A model generated the notes under the pieces. That model made no database searches. It worked only from the letters and a program-made list of their open reading frames with translations, and had not been told where the DNA came from. Made by a program: the position numbers and the translations under genes. A DNA stretch of 39,903 nucleotides from Acidobacteriota bacterium (GTDB lineage: Bacteria; Acidobacteriota; Vicinamibacteria; Marinacidobacterales; Marinacidobacteraceae): contig VXWI01000111.1 of NCBI GenBank assembly GCA_009835985.1, positions 1 through 39,903 of the forward strand, written 5' to 3'. Positions 26,185-34,693 of this stretch are shown piece after piece. Each line of letters begins with the position of its first letter. The stretch's first letter is position 1.

Positions 26185-29100
26185 GCGTACTGCCGGACGC
26201 CGCGGCCCGGGAGCGCATCCGCCGGGACCACGACACCACGCTGATCGTGGAGGCGGCGGCCGGCACGGGGAAGACCACGTCGGTTGTCGACAGGGTGGTG
26301 GAAATGGTGGCCGCGGGTACCGCCCGGATCGGGCAGATCGCCGCGATCACCTTCACGGAGAAAGCCGCCGGTGAACTGCGGCTCAGAATCCGGCAGGGCC
26401 TCGAGGCCCGGATCGAAAGCACGGCGGCCGGCCCGGAAGGGGCAACCGCGGGACCGCGCCTCGAAGCGGCGCTCTCCCAGATCGAGGAGGCGTCCATCGG
26501 GACCATCCACGCCTTTTGCGCCACCATCCTGCGGGAGCGCCCCATCGAGGCCGGGGTGGACCCCGACTTCCGGATCCTGACGGACGCCGAGCAGCGGGCC
26601 TTCTTCGACCGGGTCTTCCGCCATTTCGTCGACCGGCAGCTCGAGGGACCGGGACCGGGCATCGGCCGCCTGCTGCGCCGCAGCCGGAACCCGATGGTGA
26701 GCCCGCTCGACGTCCTCCACCAGGCCGGCCTGCGGCTCCTCGACTACCGATCCCTCGACGCGCCGTGGAAGCGGCGCGCCTGGGATGCGGAGACCGCGAT
26801 CCTGGAGCTGGTCGATCAACCCGGCGGCGGGAAGAGCGAACCGGGCCCTTCCCTCTTCATGCTCGAGGAGCTCTACCGGTCGCTCCCGAAGGACCCGCCG
26901 GGCACGAAACCCAACTGGCTGATCCGCTCTCTCGCCGCCGCCGCGGATCTCGCCCGGGAGGTCCGGGCGCGGGAAGCCGGCTCCGGAAGAGATCTGGACT
27001 GGCTCGAGCAGGCGCTCGCGGAGCTCAGGGTCCCGGCGTATGGCGGCCGCACGCCATCCGGCTTCCCCCACACCCGAAAGTGGCGTGACGCCTTCCGGAC
27101 CCGGCTCGCCGCGTTCCAGCGGCAGAGCAATGCGGACCTCGCCGCCCTCCTGCGGGAGGACCTCCGCGGGTTGGTGGACGACTACGAGAGCGCAAAAGCG
27201 AAGGCGGGCCTTCTCGACTTCGACGACCTGCTCCTCCGGACGCGAAGCCTGCTCCGGGACGACGCGGAGGTTCGCCGGGAACTGGCGGGTCGATTCCGCC
27301 ACCTCGTGGTAGACGAATACCAGGACACCGACCCGATGCAGACGGAGATCGTCCTGCTGCTCACCGCCGAAGAGCCTCCGGACGGCGACTGGGACGAGGC
27401 GGTCCCGAGTCCCGGCCGGCTCTGCCTGGTCGGGGACCCCAAGCAGTCCATCTACCGATTCCGGCGGGCCGATGTGGGCCACTATCTCCGCGTCAAAGAG
27501 CGGCTGCTCGCCAGCGGCGCCGCCGAGGTCCGCCTGACCACGAACTTCCGTTCGGTTCCCGGCATCTGCGACTTCGTGAACCAGGTCCTGGGGCCGGCGT
27601 TTGAAACGCGCCCGGGGCCGGGAGGCCTCGCGCGGCAGGTGGACTACGTGCCGCTCCACGCTTTCCGGGAGCCGGCTGAGGGACCGGCGCTCGCCGCCAT
27701 CCCGCTGCCGCACACCCCCTACCTTCGGCACCTCGAGGAGCACGAGCCGCAGGCGGTCGCGGAGTTCGTCGGCGGACTTCTCGATAGGGGTTTCGAGGTC
27801 TCGGCGGCGGACGGAGGTCCCGCGCGGCGGGTGGAACCGAGCGACATCTGCCTGCTCTTCCGGCGGTTCCGGAACTACGGGCGGCTCGTGCCCCAACCCT
27901 ACGCCGACGCCCTCCAGGATCTCGGCATCCCCCACTCGCTGGCGGCGGTGCAGACCTACATCAGCAGCGCGGAACTGTCGTTCCTCCGGGCGGCCCTTAC
28001 CGCCGTCGAGTTTCCCGAGGACGAACTGAGCGTCTACGCGACCCTCCGGGGTCCGTTGTTCGCGATCCCGGACCAGGACCTCTTCCTCTTCCGGGAACGC
28101 CATCCGGAGATCCGGCTGAGGCCCGCCCGAGCCCGGTTCCTGGAGTTGGACGGCGACGACGCTGCCGGGACTCGGGCGGTGGACCGGACGATCCGGGACG
28201 GGCTTGCCTTCCTCTACGACCTCCACCGCCGGCGTACCCACCAGCCGATCGCGGTGACGCTCCAGCAGCTTCTGGGGAGACACCGCGCGGAAACCGGATT
28301 CGCGTTCTGGAACTCCCCGGACCAGGTGCTCTCGAACCTCCGCCGGCTCGGCGAGGCGGCGCGCGCCTTCGAGGCGCGCGGAGGACTCTCCTTCCGCGGG
28401 TTCGTGGAGCAACTCGCGTCGGAAGCGGAGAACCCGGACGCGGGATCCGCGCACGCCATCGACGAGGACGTGCGCGGCGTGCGGATCATGACCACCCATT
28501 CCGCCAAGGGACTCGAGTTCCCGGTTGTTGTCCTCTGCGACGGGGCCGCGCCGCGGCGCGGGCGGGCGGGCCGCATCGTGAACGCCGGGGAGCGGCTCTA
28601 CGCGTGCGATCTCGGCGCCGGCATCGTGCCCTGGGATCTCATCGAGGGGACCCCGGCCGAGGAGGCCGAGGATCTCGCGGAGCTCGACCGGCTCCTGTAC
28701 GTCGCGATGACCCGGGCCCGGGATCTCCTGGCGGCGCCGGTATCCGAGGGAGATTTCCCGGAGGAGAGCCTGCTCGTCCGGGTGGCGGCAGGCCTCAAAC
28801 CACTGCGCGGACGCGGCGCCGTCACACCCCGGACACGCGAGTCGGGGCCTTCGGGCAGAGCGGTGAACCGGCGGGGAACCACCCCGCTATGGGACCTGCT
28901 CAAGGCGGATGCGGCCGGCGACGCTCCGGGCGACGGAAAGGCAGCCGAAGCCGCCTTCCTCGCCCGGCAGCGGCAAGCCGTCGATGCCGGGCGGGTCCCG
29001 ACCCGCCGGGCAATCCCGGCCACCGCGTTCGCCGCGCTGGAATCCTCCGGCGACCCGGTGGACCCCCGGGAGGTGGACGTCGTGGGACCGGTTGTCGAAG

Positions 29101-29717
29101 GACTGCCGCGGGACGCGGAGCGCCCGGCCGGGGTCGGTTTCGGGGCGCTGGTCCACCGGGTCCTCGAGCAGATTCCTCTGGACGCAGAAAAGGCGGAGAT
29201 CGAGGCGGAGGCCGCCCGCACCGTCCGGGAACTGGAACTCCGGGACGAACTCGGCCCCGCGGCGGCGAAGGCGGTGAGCGCGGCGCTCGGCCACCCGGTC
29301 CTGGCCGAGGCGCGCAAAGCCGAAGAACAGGGCGTGTGCTACCGCGAACTGCCGCTCCTCCACTTGGAACGCCGGTCTCCAGACCGGCACGACGGCCCTC
29401 CGGGCCGCGAAACCGCGCCGCGCCAGACGCTCGAAACCGCGTCGGCGCTGGAGGTGGAGTCATTCGAAGAGCCCGCCGACGCCGCCATCCCCGCCGATTC
29501 CGGCCCGACCCTGGTGGAGGGAGTCGCCGATCTGGTCTTCCAGCCGGACGCCGAGGGCACCTGGACGGTCCTCGACTTCAAGACGGACTCCCGGCCACCC
29601 GGGGACCCCGAGTTCCAGGCCAGCCAGACCCGCTATCGCCGGCAGGTCGCTCTCTACGCCCGGGCGGTCGAGCGCGCCACCGGCCAACCCGCCAAAGGCG
29701 TCCTGCTCTACGTGTAG
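26181..29717 (+). CDS. addA: AddA-like UvrD/Rep-family helicase-nuclease
   Basis: ATP-dependent 3'-5' DNA helicase with a C-terminal nuclease domain. Walker A is AAAGTGKTT at residues 25-33; motif Ia follows with AAITFTEKAAGELRLRI; motif II DEYQDTDPMQ is near residue 378; GDPKQSIYRFRRAD is motif III; VRIMTTHSAKGLEFPVV is motif V and LLYVAMTRARDLL motif VI. The nuclease domain ends with VDGVADLVF-type VEGVADLVF, DFKTD near residue 1131 and Q-x3-Y motifs (RRQVALYA). The coding order addB then addA and the GTGA overlap support one operon. Between RELPLLH and VEGVAD about 45 extra residues (about 1060-1105) contain a palindromic repeat read in frame. GTG 26181 is chosen by the overlap; a longer frame to 24417 is a shadow of AddB. 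Confidence 0.9.
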   Translation: MSVLPDAAARERIRRDHDTTLIVEAAAGTGKTTSVVDRVVEMVAAGTARIGQIAAITFTEKAAGELRLRIRQGLEARIESTAAGPEGATAGPRLEAALSQIEEASIGTIHAFCATILRERPIEAGVDPDFRILTDAEQRAFFDRVFRHFVDRQLEGPGPGIGRLLRRSRNPMVSPLDVLHQAGLRLLDYRSLDAPWKRRAWDAETAILELVDQPGGGKSEPGPSLFMLEELYRSLPKDPPGTKPNWLIRSLAAAADLAREVRAREAGSGRDLDWLEQALAELRVPAYGGRTPSGFPHTRKWRDAFRTRLAAFQRQSNADLAALLREDLRGLVDDYESAKAKAGLLDFDDLLLRTRSLLRDDAEVRRELAGRFRHLVVDEYQDTDPMQTEIVLLLTAEEPPDGDWDEAVPSPGRLCLVGDPKQSIYRFRRADVGHYLRVKERLLASGAAEVRLTTNFRSVPGICDFVNQVLGPAFETRPGPGGLARQVDYVPLHAFREPAEGPALAAIPLPHTPYLRHLEEHEPQAVAEFVGGLLDRGFEVSAADGGPARRVEPSDICLLFRRFRNYGRLVPQPYADALQDLGIPHSLAAVQTYISSAELSFLRAALTAVEFPEDELSVYATLRGPLFAIPDQDLFLFRERHPEIRLRPARARFLELDGDDAAGTRAVDRTIRDGLAFLYDLHRRRTHQPIAVTLQQLLGRHRAETGFAFWNSPDQVLSNLRRLGEAARAFEARGGLSFRGFVEQLASEAENPDAGSAHAIDEDVRGVRIMTTHSAKGLEFPVVVLCDGAAPRRGRAGRIVNAGERLYACDLGAGIVPWDLIEGTPAEEAEDLAELDRLLYVAMTRARDLLAAPVSEGDFPEESLLVRVAAGLKPLRGRGAVTPRTRESGPSGRAVNRRGTTPLWDLLKADAAGDAPGDGKAAEAAFLARQRQAVDAGRVPTRRAIPATAFAALESSGDPVDPREVDVVGPVVEGLPRDAERPAGVGFGALVHRVLEQIPLDAEKAEIEAEAARTVRELELRDELGPAAAKAVSAALGHPVLAEARKAEEQGVCYRELPLLHLERRSPDRHDGPPGRETAPRQTLETASALEVESFEEPADAAIPADSGPTLVEGVADLVFQPDAEGTWTVLDFKTDSRPPGDPEFQASQTRYRRQVALYARAVERATGQPAKGVLLYV
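29363..29416 (+). repeat. REP-like palindromic repeat inside the AddA-like coding region
   Basis: TTGGAACGCCGGTCTCC and then AGACCGGC form an 8-bp stem (29371-29388), followed by GGCCC-TCC-GGGCC at 29394-29406 and GCGAAAC. It is the same unit as 39061-39110 and, inverted, about 150-205. It is read in frame as ERRSPDRHDGPPGRETAPRQ, and the frame is not disrupted. Confidence 0.75.
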
Positions 29718-29730
29718 GGAGTGTCGCGCC

Positions 29731-29781
29731 CGTCGCAACCCCACCCACCCTCAGGGCGTGGGCGGCTTGGAACGCCGCCCC
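29731..29781 (+). repeat. Intergenic repeat with GGGCGGC/GCCGCCC hairpin
   Basis: The spacer between converging genes aligns without gaps to 39111-39161: CGTCGCAACCCCACC at the start and CGGCTTGGAACGCCG near the end match nearly fully. The hairpin GGGCGGC (29760-29766) / GCCGCCC (29774-29780) with loop TTGGAAC could act as a terminator for both genes. Confidence 0.6.
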
Positions 29782-30570
29782 TCAGAGCGGATCGAACCGT
29801 CCGTCCACCGCTGTCCAGCCGCCGTCCGCGAAGAGCACCGAGCCGGTGACGTAACTCGCCGCGGGCGACAGGAGGAACACCGTCGGCGCGGCCATCTCTT
29901 CCGCGGTCGCCCAGCGCCCGAGCAGGGTCTTGTCGGTGTAGGCCTGCTTCCAGTCGGGCCGCTTCTCGATCTGGGCCGTGAGCGGCGTCTCGACGACTCC
30001 GGGGGCCAGAGCGTTGACCCGGACCCCCGCGGCCGCCCACTCGGCCGCCGCGGTGCGGGCGAGTTGCACGATGCCCGCCTTGGTGGCCGCATAGACCCCC
30101 TGCCCCGCCTCGACCACCTGGGAGCGGATCGAGGAGAGCAGCACGACGCTGCCGCCGCCGGACCGCGCGAGACTGGCCGCCCCGTGGCGCAGCGCGTGGA
30201 AGGTCCCCTTCAGGTTCAGCGAGACGACCCGCTCGAACTCTTCCTCGTTCGTGTCGGCGAGGCGCTTCCGCACGTTCACGCCCGGGGTGGAGACGAGTCC
30301 CCGTGGCTCAAACCCCTCCGACTCGAGTCCCAGGAAGAGGTTCGCGACCGATTCCCCGGCGCGGATGTCCACCGGACGGGCAATGGCGGTGCCGCCGTCG
30401 GCGGCAGCGGTCGCCGCCACCCGCGCCGCAGCGGCTTCGTCCCGGTCGGCGACCACCACCCGGGCGCCGGAGCGGGCGGCCAGCCGGGCGCTCGCTTCGC
30501 CGATTCCGGACCCGCCCCCGATCACGACGATGTCCATCCCGGCGAGCGAGAAGGGGGAGGCGGAGGTCAC
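29782..30570 (-). CDS. Short-chain dehydrogenase/reductase (SDR)
   Basis: NAD(P)-dependent oxidoreductase of the classical SDR family, 262 residues. The Rossmann motif is IGGGSGIGEA (about 17-26), the catalytic Ser is in VVLLSSIRS, and the Tyr/Lys pair in GVYAATKAGIVQL is intact. The common NNAG motif is replaced by STPGVN, which is unusual; SDRs with this change keep activity in some groups. The GTG start lies 57 bp after the preceding reductase gene. An Asp in VVVADRDEAAA after the second beta strand favours NAD over NADP. It closes a minus-strand operon with the FAD reductase, symporter and peptidase. Substrate unknown. Confidence 0.88.
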   Translation of the reverse strand: MTSASPFSLAGMDIVVIGGGSGIGEASARLAARSGARVVVADRDEAAAARVAATAAADGGTAIARPVDIRAGESVANLFLGLESEGFEPRGLVSTPGVNVRKRLADTNEEEFERVVSLNLKGTFHALRHGAASLARSGGGSVVLLSSIRSQVVEAGQGVYAATKAGIVQLARTAAAEWAAAGVRVNALAPGVVETPLTAQIEKRPDWKQAYTDKTLLGRWATAEEMAAPTVFLLSPAASYVTGSVLFADGGWTAVDGRFDPL

Positions 30571-30627
30571 GGGGCGCGGATTATGGCCCGTGGCGGAGGT
30601 CGGCGGTCCAGGCCAGCGCGCCGTGCA

Positions 30628-31773
30628 TCAGTCCACGTCGGGAAAGGATCGCCGGCGGAAGAAGACCTGCCACGCCAGGCTGCGGAACGGCGGACATCGG
30701 AGCGCCCCGCAGACGAGTTCCATCGTGGCCGGGCTCCGGACCCCGGCCAGGAGCGCCCGCATCCAGCGGCGGGACCAGAAGCGGGTCCGGAGCTTCCCGC
30801 CGGAGTATGCCGCCAGCACCCGCGGGTCGTCGGTCTCGAAGCGCCGCACGATGAGGTCGGCGGCCTGCCGGGAGAGCCGCAGGCAGGCATCGAAACCACC
30901 GGCGGTGAGCGGCGAAACCGCGCCCGCAGCGTCGCCGACGAGCAGCCCCACGTCCGTGCCGATGCGACGCAGCACCCCGTTCACGGGAATCCGGCCGCCC
31001 CGCGTCTCGACCAACCGGCCGTCGTCGAGCGCGAAGCGTCCGTCGAGACTGGCGGTGAATTCCGCGAGCGCGGCCTGGGGGTGGAACCGGTCCGGATAGC
31101 CGCCCACGCCCACATGCGTCTCCTCGCCGTCCTGAACCACCCAGGCCAGGTAGCCGGGCGCGATGCCGGGGTCCAGAAAGCAGTGGAGCGCCGCCCCGTC
31201 CGCGAGCGGCACCCCGCTGTGGACCGACTCCAGGCCCACGAGCCATTCGGTGTTGGAATCGAGGCCCAGGTCGCGGGCTACCTGGGAATTCGCGCCGTCG
31301 GCGCCCACCAGGAGACGGGTCTCCCAGCTCAGGGACCGTCCCTCGGTTGCAACCTCGGCGACGATCCCCCGCCCCATCCGGCGGGCGGTGCGATAGCGGG
31401 CGCCGGAGACGAAGCGGACACCCGCCTCGAGGCAGCGGTCGAGGCGTTCGCGGTAGAGCGCCGCCATCCGGCCCACGCGGAACTCGTCGTGCCGGCTCGT
31501 GAGCGACAGGGCGCGCCGCGCCGGCGAATAGAGCACCGCGCGGCGGACCGGCGGACCCAGGCAGGACGGCGGCAGCGGAAAGTCCTCGAGTGACTTGCGG
31601 ACAAAGATCCCGGTGGTGTGCACCCGTTCCCCGACATCCTCCTTGCGATCCAGCAGCACCACGTCGAGCCCCGCCTCGGCCACCAACCGCGCACACTGCA
31701 GTCCGGCGAGCCCGGCCCCGACGACCACCACGTCCGCGGACGTCAGGTCCCCCGCGGAGCTGTCGGAACTCAA
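30628..31773 (-). CDS. FAD-dependent oxidoreductase, geranylgeranyl-reductase family
   Basis: Flavoprotein of the geranylgeranyl reductase/p-hydroxybenzoate hydroxylase-like superfamily, about 381 residues. The FAD dinucleotide motif VVVGAGLAGLQCARLVAEAG lies near the N-terminus, the family LVGADGANSQVAR motif is about residue 155-167, and the second FAD contact is VGLLVGDAAGAVSPLTAGGF. These enzymes reduce isoprenoid double bonds or hydroxylate/oxidise small molecules. The start TTG at 31773 gives a compact N-terminus just before the FAD motif and avoids overlap with the symporter gene, which ends at 31790; no good ribosome site is visible. The C-terminal membrane-associated tail is rich in Arg (FRRRSF). 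Exact substrate not known. Confidence 0.82.
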   Translation of the reverse strand: MSSDSSAGDLTSADVVVVGAGLAGLQCARLVAEAGLDVVLLDRKEDVGERVHTTGIFVRKSLEDFPLPPSCLGPPVRRAVLYSPARRALSLTSRHDEFRVGRMAALYRERLDRCLEAGVRFVSGARYRTARRMGRGIVAEVATEGRSLSWETRLLVGADGANSQVARDLGLDSNTEWLVGLESVHSGVPLADGAALHCFLDPGIAPGYLAWVVQDGEETHVGVGGYPDRFHPQAALAEFTASLDGRFALDDGRLVETRGGRIPVNGVLRRIGTDVGLLVGDAAGAVSPLTAGGFDACLRLSRQAADLIVRRFETDDPRVLAAYSGGKLRTRFWSRRWMRALLAGVRSPATMELVCGALRCPPFRSLAWQVFFRRRSFPDVD

Positions 31774-31789
31774 GCGGCGTCGGGTTCGG

Positions 31790-33151
31790 TCAACGCCTTG
31801 CGGTCCGCAGGTGGAGGAACACCACCGCGGCGGACGCCGCGATCCCGAGCAGGGGCGGTGGCAAGGCTCCGTCCGCCGGCGACAGGGCGAACACAAGGAC
31901 CCCGACGGCGGCACCGCTCAGGATGGCGCGCGCCGGAGGCCGCCAGCGATGGAGGCCGACGACCACCGGCACGAAGAGCGAAACCCCGAGCACGGAATAG
32001 AAGACGGTCAGCGAAGCGATCACGCTCTGGGCGATGATCGCAATGCCGACGCCCACCAGTCCCGAAGCCACCGCGGCGCCTCGCGCCACGCGCAGCACGG
32101 TGCGGTCGTCCGCGTCGGGCCGCACGAAACGATGGAAGACATCACGTGACAGCGACGTGGACAGCATGAACAACACCGCGTCGGCGCTCGAGACCTCGGC
32201 CGAGAACAACGCCGCAACCCCGAGGCACCCGAGCCACAGCGGAAGCGAGTCGATCAGCAGCGCCGGGAGGGCGGCGTCGGGGTGGGCAAGTCCGGGGTGG
32301 AGGACCGCGGCGGCAGCCCCGAGCAGCGGCGGAACCGCCGCGAAGGCAAGCAGCGCGACGCCGGCGACGGTGAGACCGCGCCGGACCGCGCTTTCGTCCC
32401 GGGCCCCGAACAGCTTCTGCAGGATCCCCGGCGAAACGAGGAATGCCGGGATCAGCAGGGCGGTGTAACCGAACGCGAGCGACGCGTTCCCGAAGACATC
32501 GAGCGCCTCCTCTCCGAGGCTCCCGCGGATTGCCGCGCCTCCCCCGGCGGCGGCCAGCGCGTAGGGGACCGCGAGTCCGAGGCCGACGAGCAGTACGCCG
32601 AGTTGCACGAAGTTGACGGACGCCGCGCTCTGGAGACCGCCGACCGCGAAGTACGCGGTCATCACCAGTGCCGCCGCGAGGATCGCGGCCGGCAGCGGAA
32701 TCCCCGCGGCTCCCTCGATGAGCACGCCGGCGGCGAGCAACTGGGCGGCGAGCACAAACAGAGTGGCGACCAGCAGCAGGCCGGTGAGGGCGACCCGCAC
32801 CCCCGCGCCGTAGCGCAACTCGAGGAAGTCGCCCACCGTCCGGAGGCGGGCCTCGGACGCCACCCGCCACATCCGGGGACCCAGCCAGGCGGCGAGCAGC
32901 AGGGTGCCGAAGCCCGCCGCCCCGACCCACCAGAAGGCGGCCAGCCCGTGCTCGTAGCCGAGCGCCGCCGCACCGATGGTGGACCCGGCCCCGATGTTCG
33001 CGGCCAGCACGGTCGCAAAGATCAGCCGGGCGGGGAGACGGCGGCCCGCCACGAAAAACCCCTCGGCGGAGCGCGCCTTTCGGGAGACGTACCAGCCGAC
33101 GGCAATCAGCAGGCCCGAGTACGCCGCGAGGACGAAGAGATGCGGGGACAC
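31790..33151 (-). CDS. Sodium:solute symporter (SSS family)
   Basis: Inner-membrane sodium-coupled importer, 453 residues, with about 12 hydrophobic segments and an outward-facing N-terminus. Family features: ASTFVAGRR-like AEGFFVAGRRLPARL at the first loop, then ANIGAGSTIGAAALGYEHGLAAFW, the substrate and sodium region in segment 1-2, and SAEVSSADAVLFMLSTSLSRDVF near 330, a conserved segment with sodium-site serines. The GTG start lies six bases after the peptidase stop. The substrate is unpredictable (sugars, proline, pantothenate and others use this family), but the peptidase neighbour points to amino acids or a peptide product. Confidence 0.9.
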   Translation of the reverse strand: MSPHLFVLAAYSGLLIAVGWYVSRKARSAEGFFVAGRRLPARLIFATVLAANIGAGSTIGAAALGYEHGLAAFWWVGAAGFGTLLLAAWLGPRMWRVASEARLRTVGDFLELRYGAGVRVALTGLLLVATLFVLAAQLLAAGVLIEGAAGIPLPAAILAAALVMTAYFAVGGLQSAASVNFVQLGVLLVGLGLAVPYALAAAGGGAAIRGSLGEEALDVFGNASLAFGYTALLIPAFLVSPGILQKLFGARDESAVRRGLTVAGVALLAFAAVPPLLGAAAAVLHPGLAHPDAALPALLIDSLPLWLGCLGVAALFSAEVSSADAVLFMLSTSLSRDVFHRFVRPDADDRTVLRVARGAAVASGLVGVGIAIIAQSVIASLTVFYSVLGVSLFVPVVVGLHRWRPPARAILSGAAVGVLVFALSPADGALPPPLLGIAASAAVVFLHLRTARR

Positions 33152-33157
33152 GCCCGG

Positions 33158-34258
33158 TTACCGGTCCGGCGGCGCCGGAAGGTCCCCCGCCGCCGGCAGC
33201 CCGGGAAGCGACTCGGCCGAGCGGACCGCGTCCAGGACCGCCCGCGCCACCACCTCGGCAGCGAGCGCCCCGACCCGGCCGACGGGCACCTCCGGCCCAC
33301 GCCCCGTCGAGAGCGCGAACAGCGTGTCTCCGTCAGAGGGGGTATGTACCGGATAGATGGTTCGCGCCAAGCCGTCGTGCGCCATCTCGGCCACCTTGTT
33401 CGTTTCCGCCTTGGTGAGCGGGGCGTTCACCGCCACCACTCCGATGGTGGTGTTGGCGCCCGCGAAAGGACCGTCGCTTCCCGCATCGGGACGGGCGGCG
33501 GGACTGGAGAGCGATTCAAGCAGCAGCCGGCGCGCGTCCGCGAGGTTTCCCTCTTCGTCGCGAACCCCGGCAACCACCCTCCCGTCCGCCGGATCCACGA
33601 TGTCGCCCACCGCGTTCACCGCGATGAGCGCCGCCACCGCCAACCCGTCCGCAGATCTCAGCGAGGCCGAGCCGATCCCGCCCTTCATCGCCCGGGCCAG
33701 ACCGCGGCTCTTCCCGACGGTGGCTCCGGCCCCGGCGCCCGCGTTACCGCGCCGCACCGGATCCGGACCCGCCACGGTAGCGGCCCGGTAGCCGCAGTCG
33801 GCGCCCGGACGGACGGCCCCGGGCCCCTGCACTCCGAGATCGAAGAGGATTGCCGCCGGGACGATCGGCACGCGGAAGGGGCCGACCGGATACCCGATCC
33901 CGGCCTCCTCCAGAAAGCGCACCGTTCCGTCGGCGGCCGCGAGTCCGAACGCGCTGCCCCCGGACAGGACCACCGCGTGCACACGCTCCACGGTGTTCTC
34001 AGGATCGAGCAGATCGGTCTCGCGGGTCCCGGGAGCCGAGCCCCGGACGTCCACCCCGGCCACCGCGCCCTCGCGGGCCAGGACCACGGTGCAGCCAGTG
34101 GGGAGGCCGTCCAGCTCGTGGTGGCCGACCTCGATGCCGGCAACCGCGACCAACCCGGGATCCGGGGCGGGCGGGACGGCCTGCGGGCGCCTGGAGTCCT
34201 CCGCGCTGCCGCCAGGCGGGACGACGATCCCGAAAGCGAGGAGCAGCAGGGGCGCCAA
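33158..34258 (-). CDS. P1-family (S58, DmpA/NylC-like) N-terminal-nucleophile peptidase
   Basis: Self-cleaving Ntn hydrolase of family S58, which includes DmpA aminopeptidase and the nylon oligomer hydrolase NylC. The autocleavage site is GANTTIGVVAVNA; by analogy with NylC, cleavage after Asn269 would expose Thr270 as nucleophile. Conserved glycine-rich parts: HAVVLSGGSAFGLAAADGTV, GNAGAGAGATVGK, and MKGGIGSAS. A short hydrophobic N-terminus (APLLLLAFGIVVPPGGSA) looks like an export signal but lacks the usual basic residues. The only in-frame start is TTG at 34258, directly next to a repeated element whose sequence supplies HHRR immediately upstream, so the original start may have been lost. 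It leads a minus-strand operon with the symporter. Confidence 0.85.
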   Translation of the reverse strand: MAPLLLLAFGIVVPPGGSAEDSRRPQAVPPAPDPGLVAVAGIEVGHHELDGLPTGCTVVLAREGAVAGVDVRGSAPGTRETDLLDPENTVERVHAVVLSGGSAFGLAAADGTVRFLEEAGIGYPVGPFRVPIVPAAILFDLGVQGPGAVRPGADCGYRAATVAGPDPVRRGNAGAGAGATVGKSRGLARAMKGGIGSASLRSADGLAVAALIAVNAVGDIVDPADGRVVAGVRDEEGNLADARRLLLESLSSPAARPDAGSDGPFAGANTTIGVVAVNAPLTKAETNKVAEMAHDGLARTIYPVHTPSDGDTLFALSTGRGPEVPVGRVGALAAEVVARAVLDAVRSAESLPGLPAAGDLPAPPDR

Positions 34259-34457
34259 CCGCCGGTGGTGAAATCCGCGTGAGCGCCGAGCCCGGTGAGG
34301 CGCCCGGCTGACAAGGCGCGTGAGGGAGGAATACCGGGTGTATTCCGACCGAAACGCAACGCAGAGCGGAGCAAAGCGGAGTGGTTCAGCCGGGATGCAT
34401 CGCCGGGCGCCCCCCCACCGGGAGAACTGGGCCGCGGGGGTTTTGCCACCGGCTGTT
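34259..34457 (+). mobile_element. MITE-like inverted-repeat element, copy 3
   Basis: A 199-bp unit with decayed ends: left CCGCCGGTGGTGAAATCCGC, right end reverse complement AACAGCCGGTGGCAAAACCC. The core matches copy 1 and copy 2, including the perfect hairpin GGAATAC (34328-34334) / GTATTCC (34340-34346) and CGAAACGCAACGCAGAGCGG. One unit of the 18-bp repeat is present. The left end adjoins the peptidase start, and that gene is transcribed outward. Confidence 0.7.
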
Positions 34458-34498
34458 GGGGCTCGCCGAAGGGACAGAACGGCTTGAATTCTATGCGG

Positions 34499-34519
34499 GG
34501 CCGCCCCCGGGAGGCGGCC
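34499..34519. other. GC hairpin in gene-free spacer 34458-34693
   Basis: GGCCGCC (34499-34505) / GGCGGCC (34513-34519) forms a 7-bp stem. The 236-bp spacer around it holds this hairpin, the one at 34624-34648 and no gene that I can support. Confidence 0.4.
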
Positions 34520-34623
34520 AGCAACGCCGGGTTCGTCCGGGGCTTGATGCGAACGGACCGCTACCGCGAACCGTCAGGGACCGCTCCGGCCCGTCACGAC
34601 GGGCTGTCAGGTCGTGCTCAACG

Positions 34624-34648
34624 CCGGGAGCGGCCATCCCGCTCCCGG
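34624..34648 (-). terminator. Strong stem-loop 45 bp after the arsR-type gene
   Basis: CCGGGAGCGG (34624-34633) and CCGCTCCCGG (34639-34648) make a perfect 10-bp stem with a five-base loop. It is downstream of the minus-strand regulator and may end its transcript, although no U tract follows. Confidence 0.45.
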
Positions 34649-34693
34649 ACCTTCGCTATTTGCCCACCCCAAGCGGAGCCCGTCGCAAAGTGT

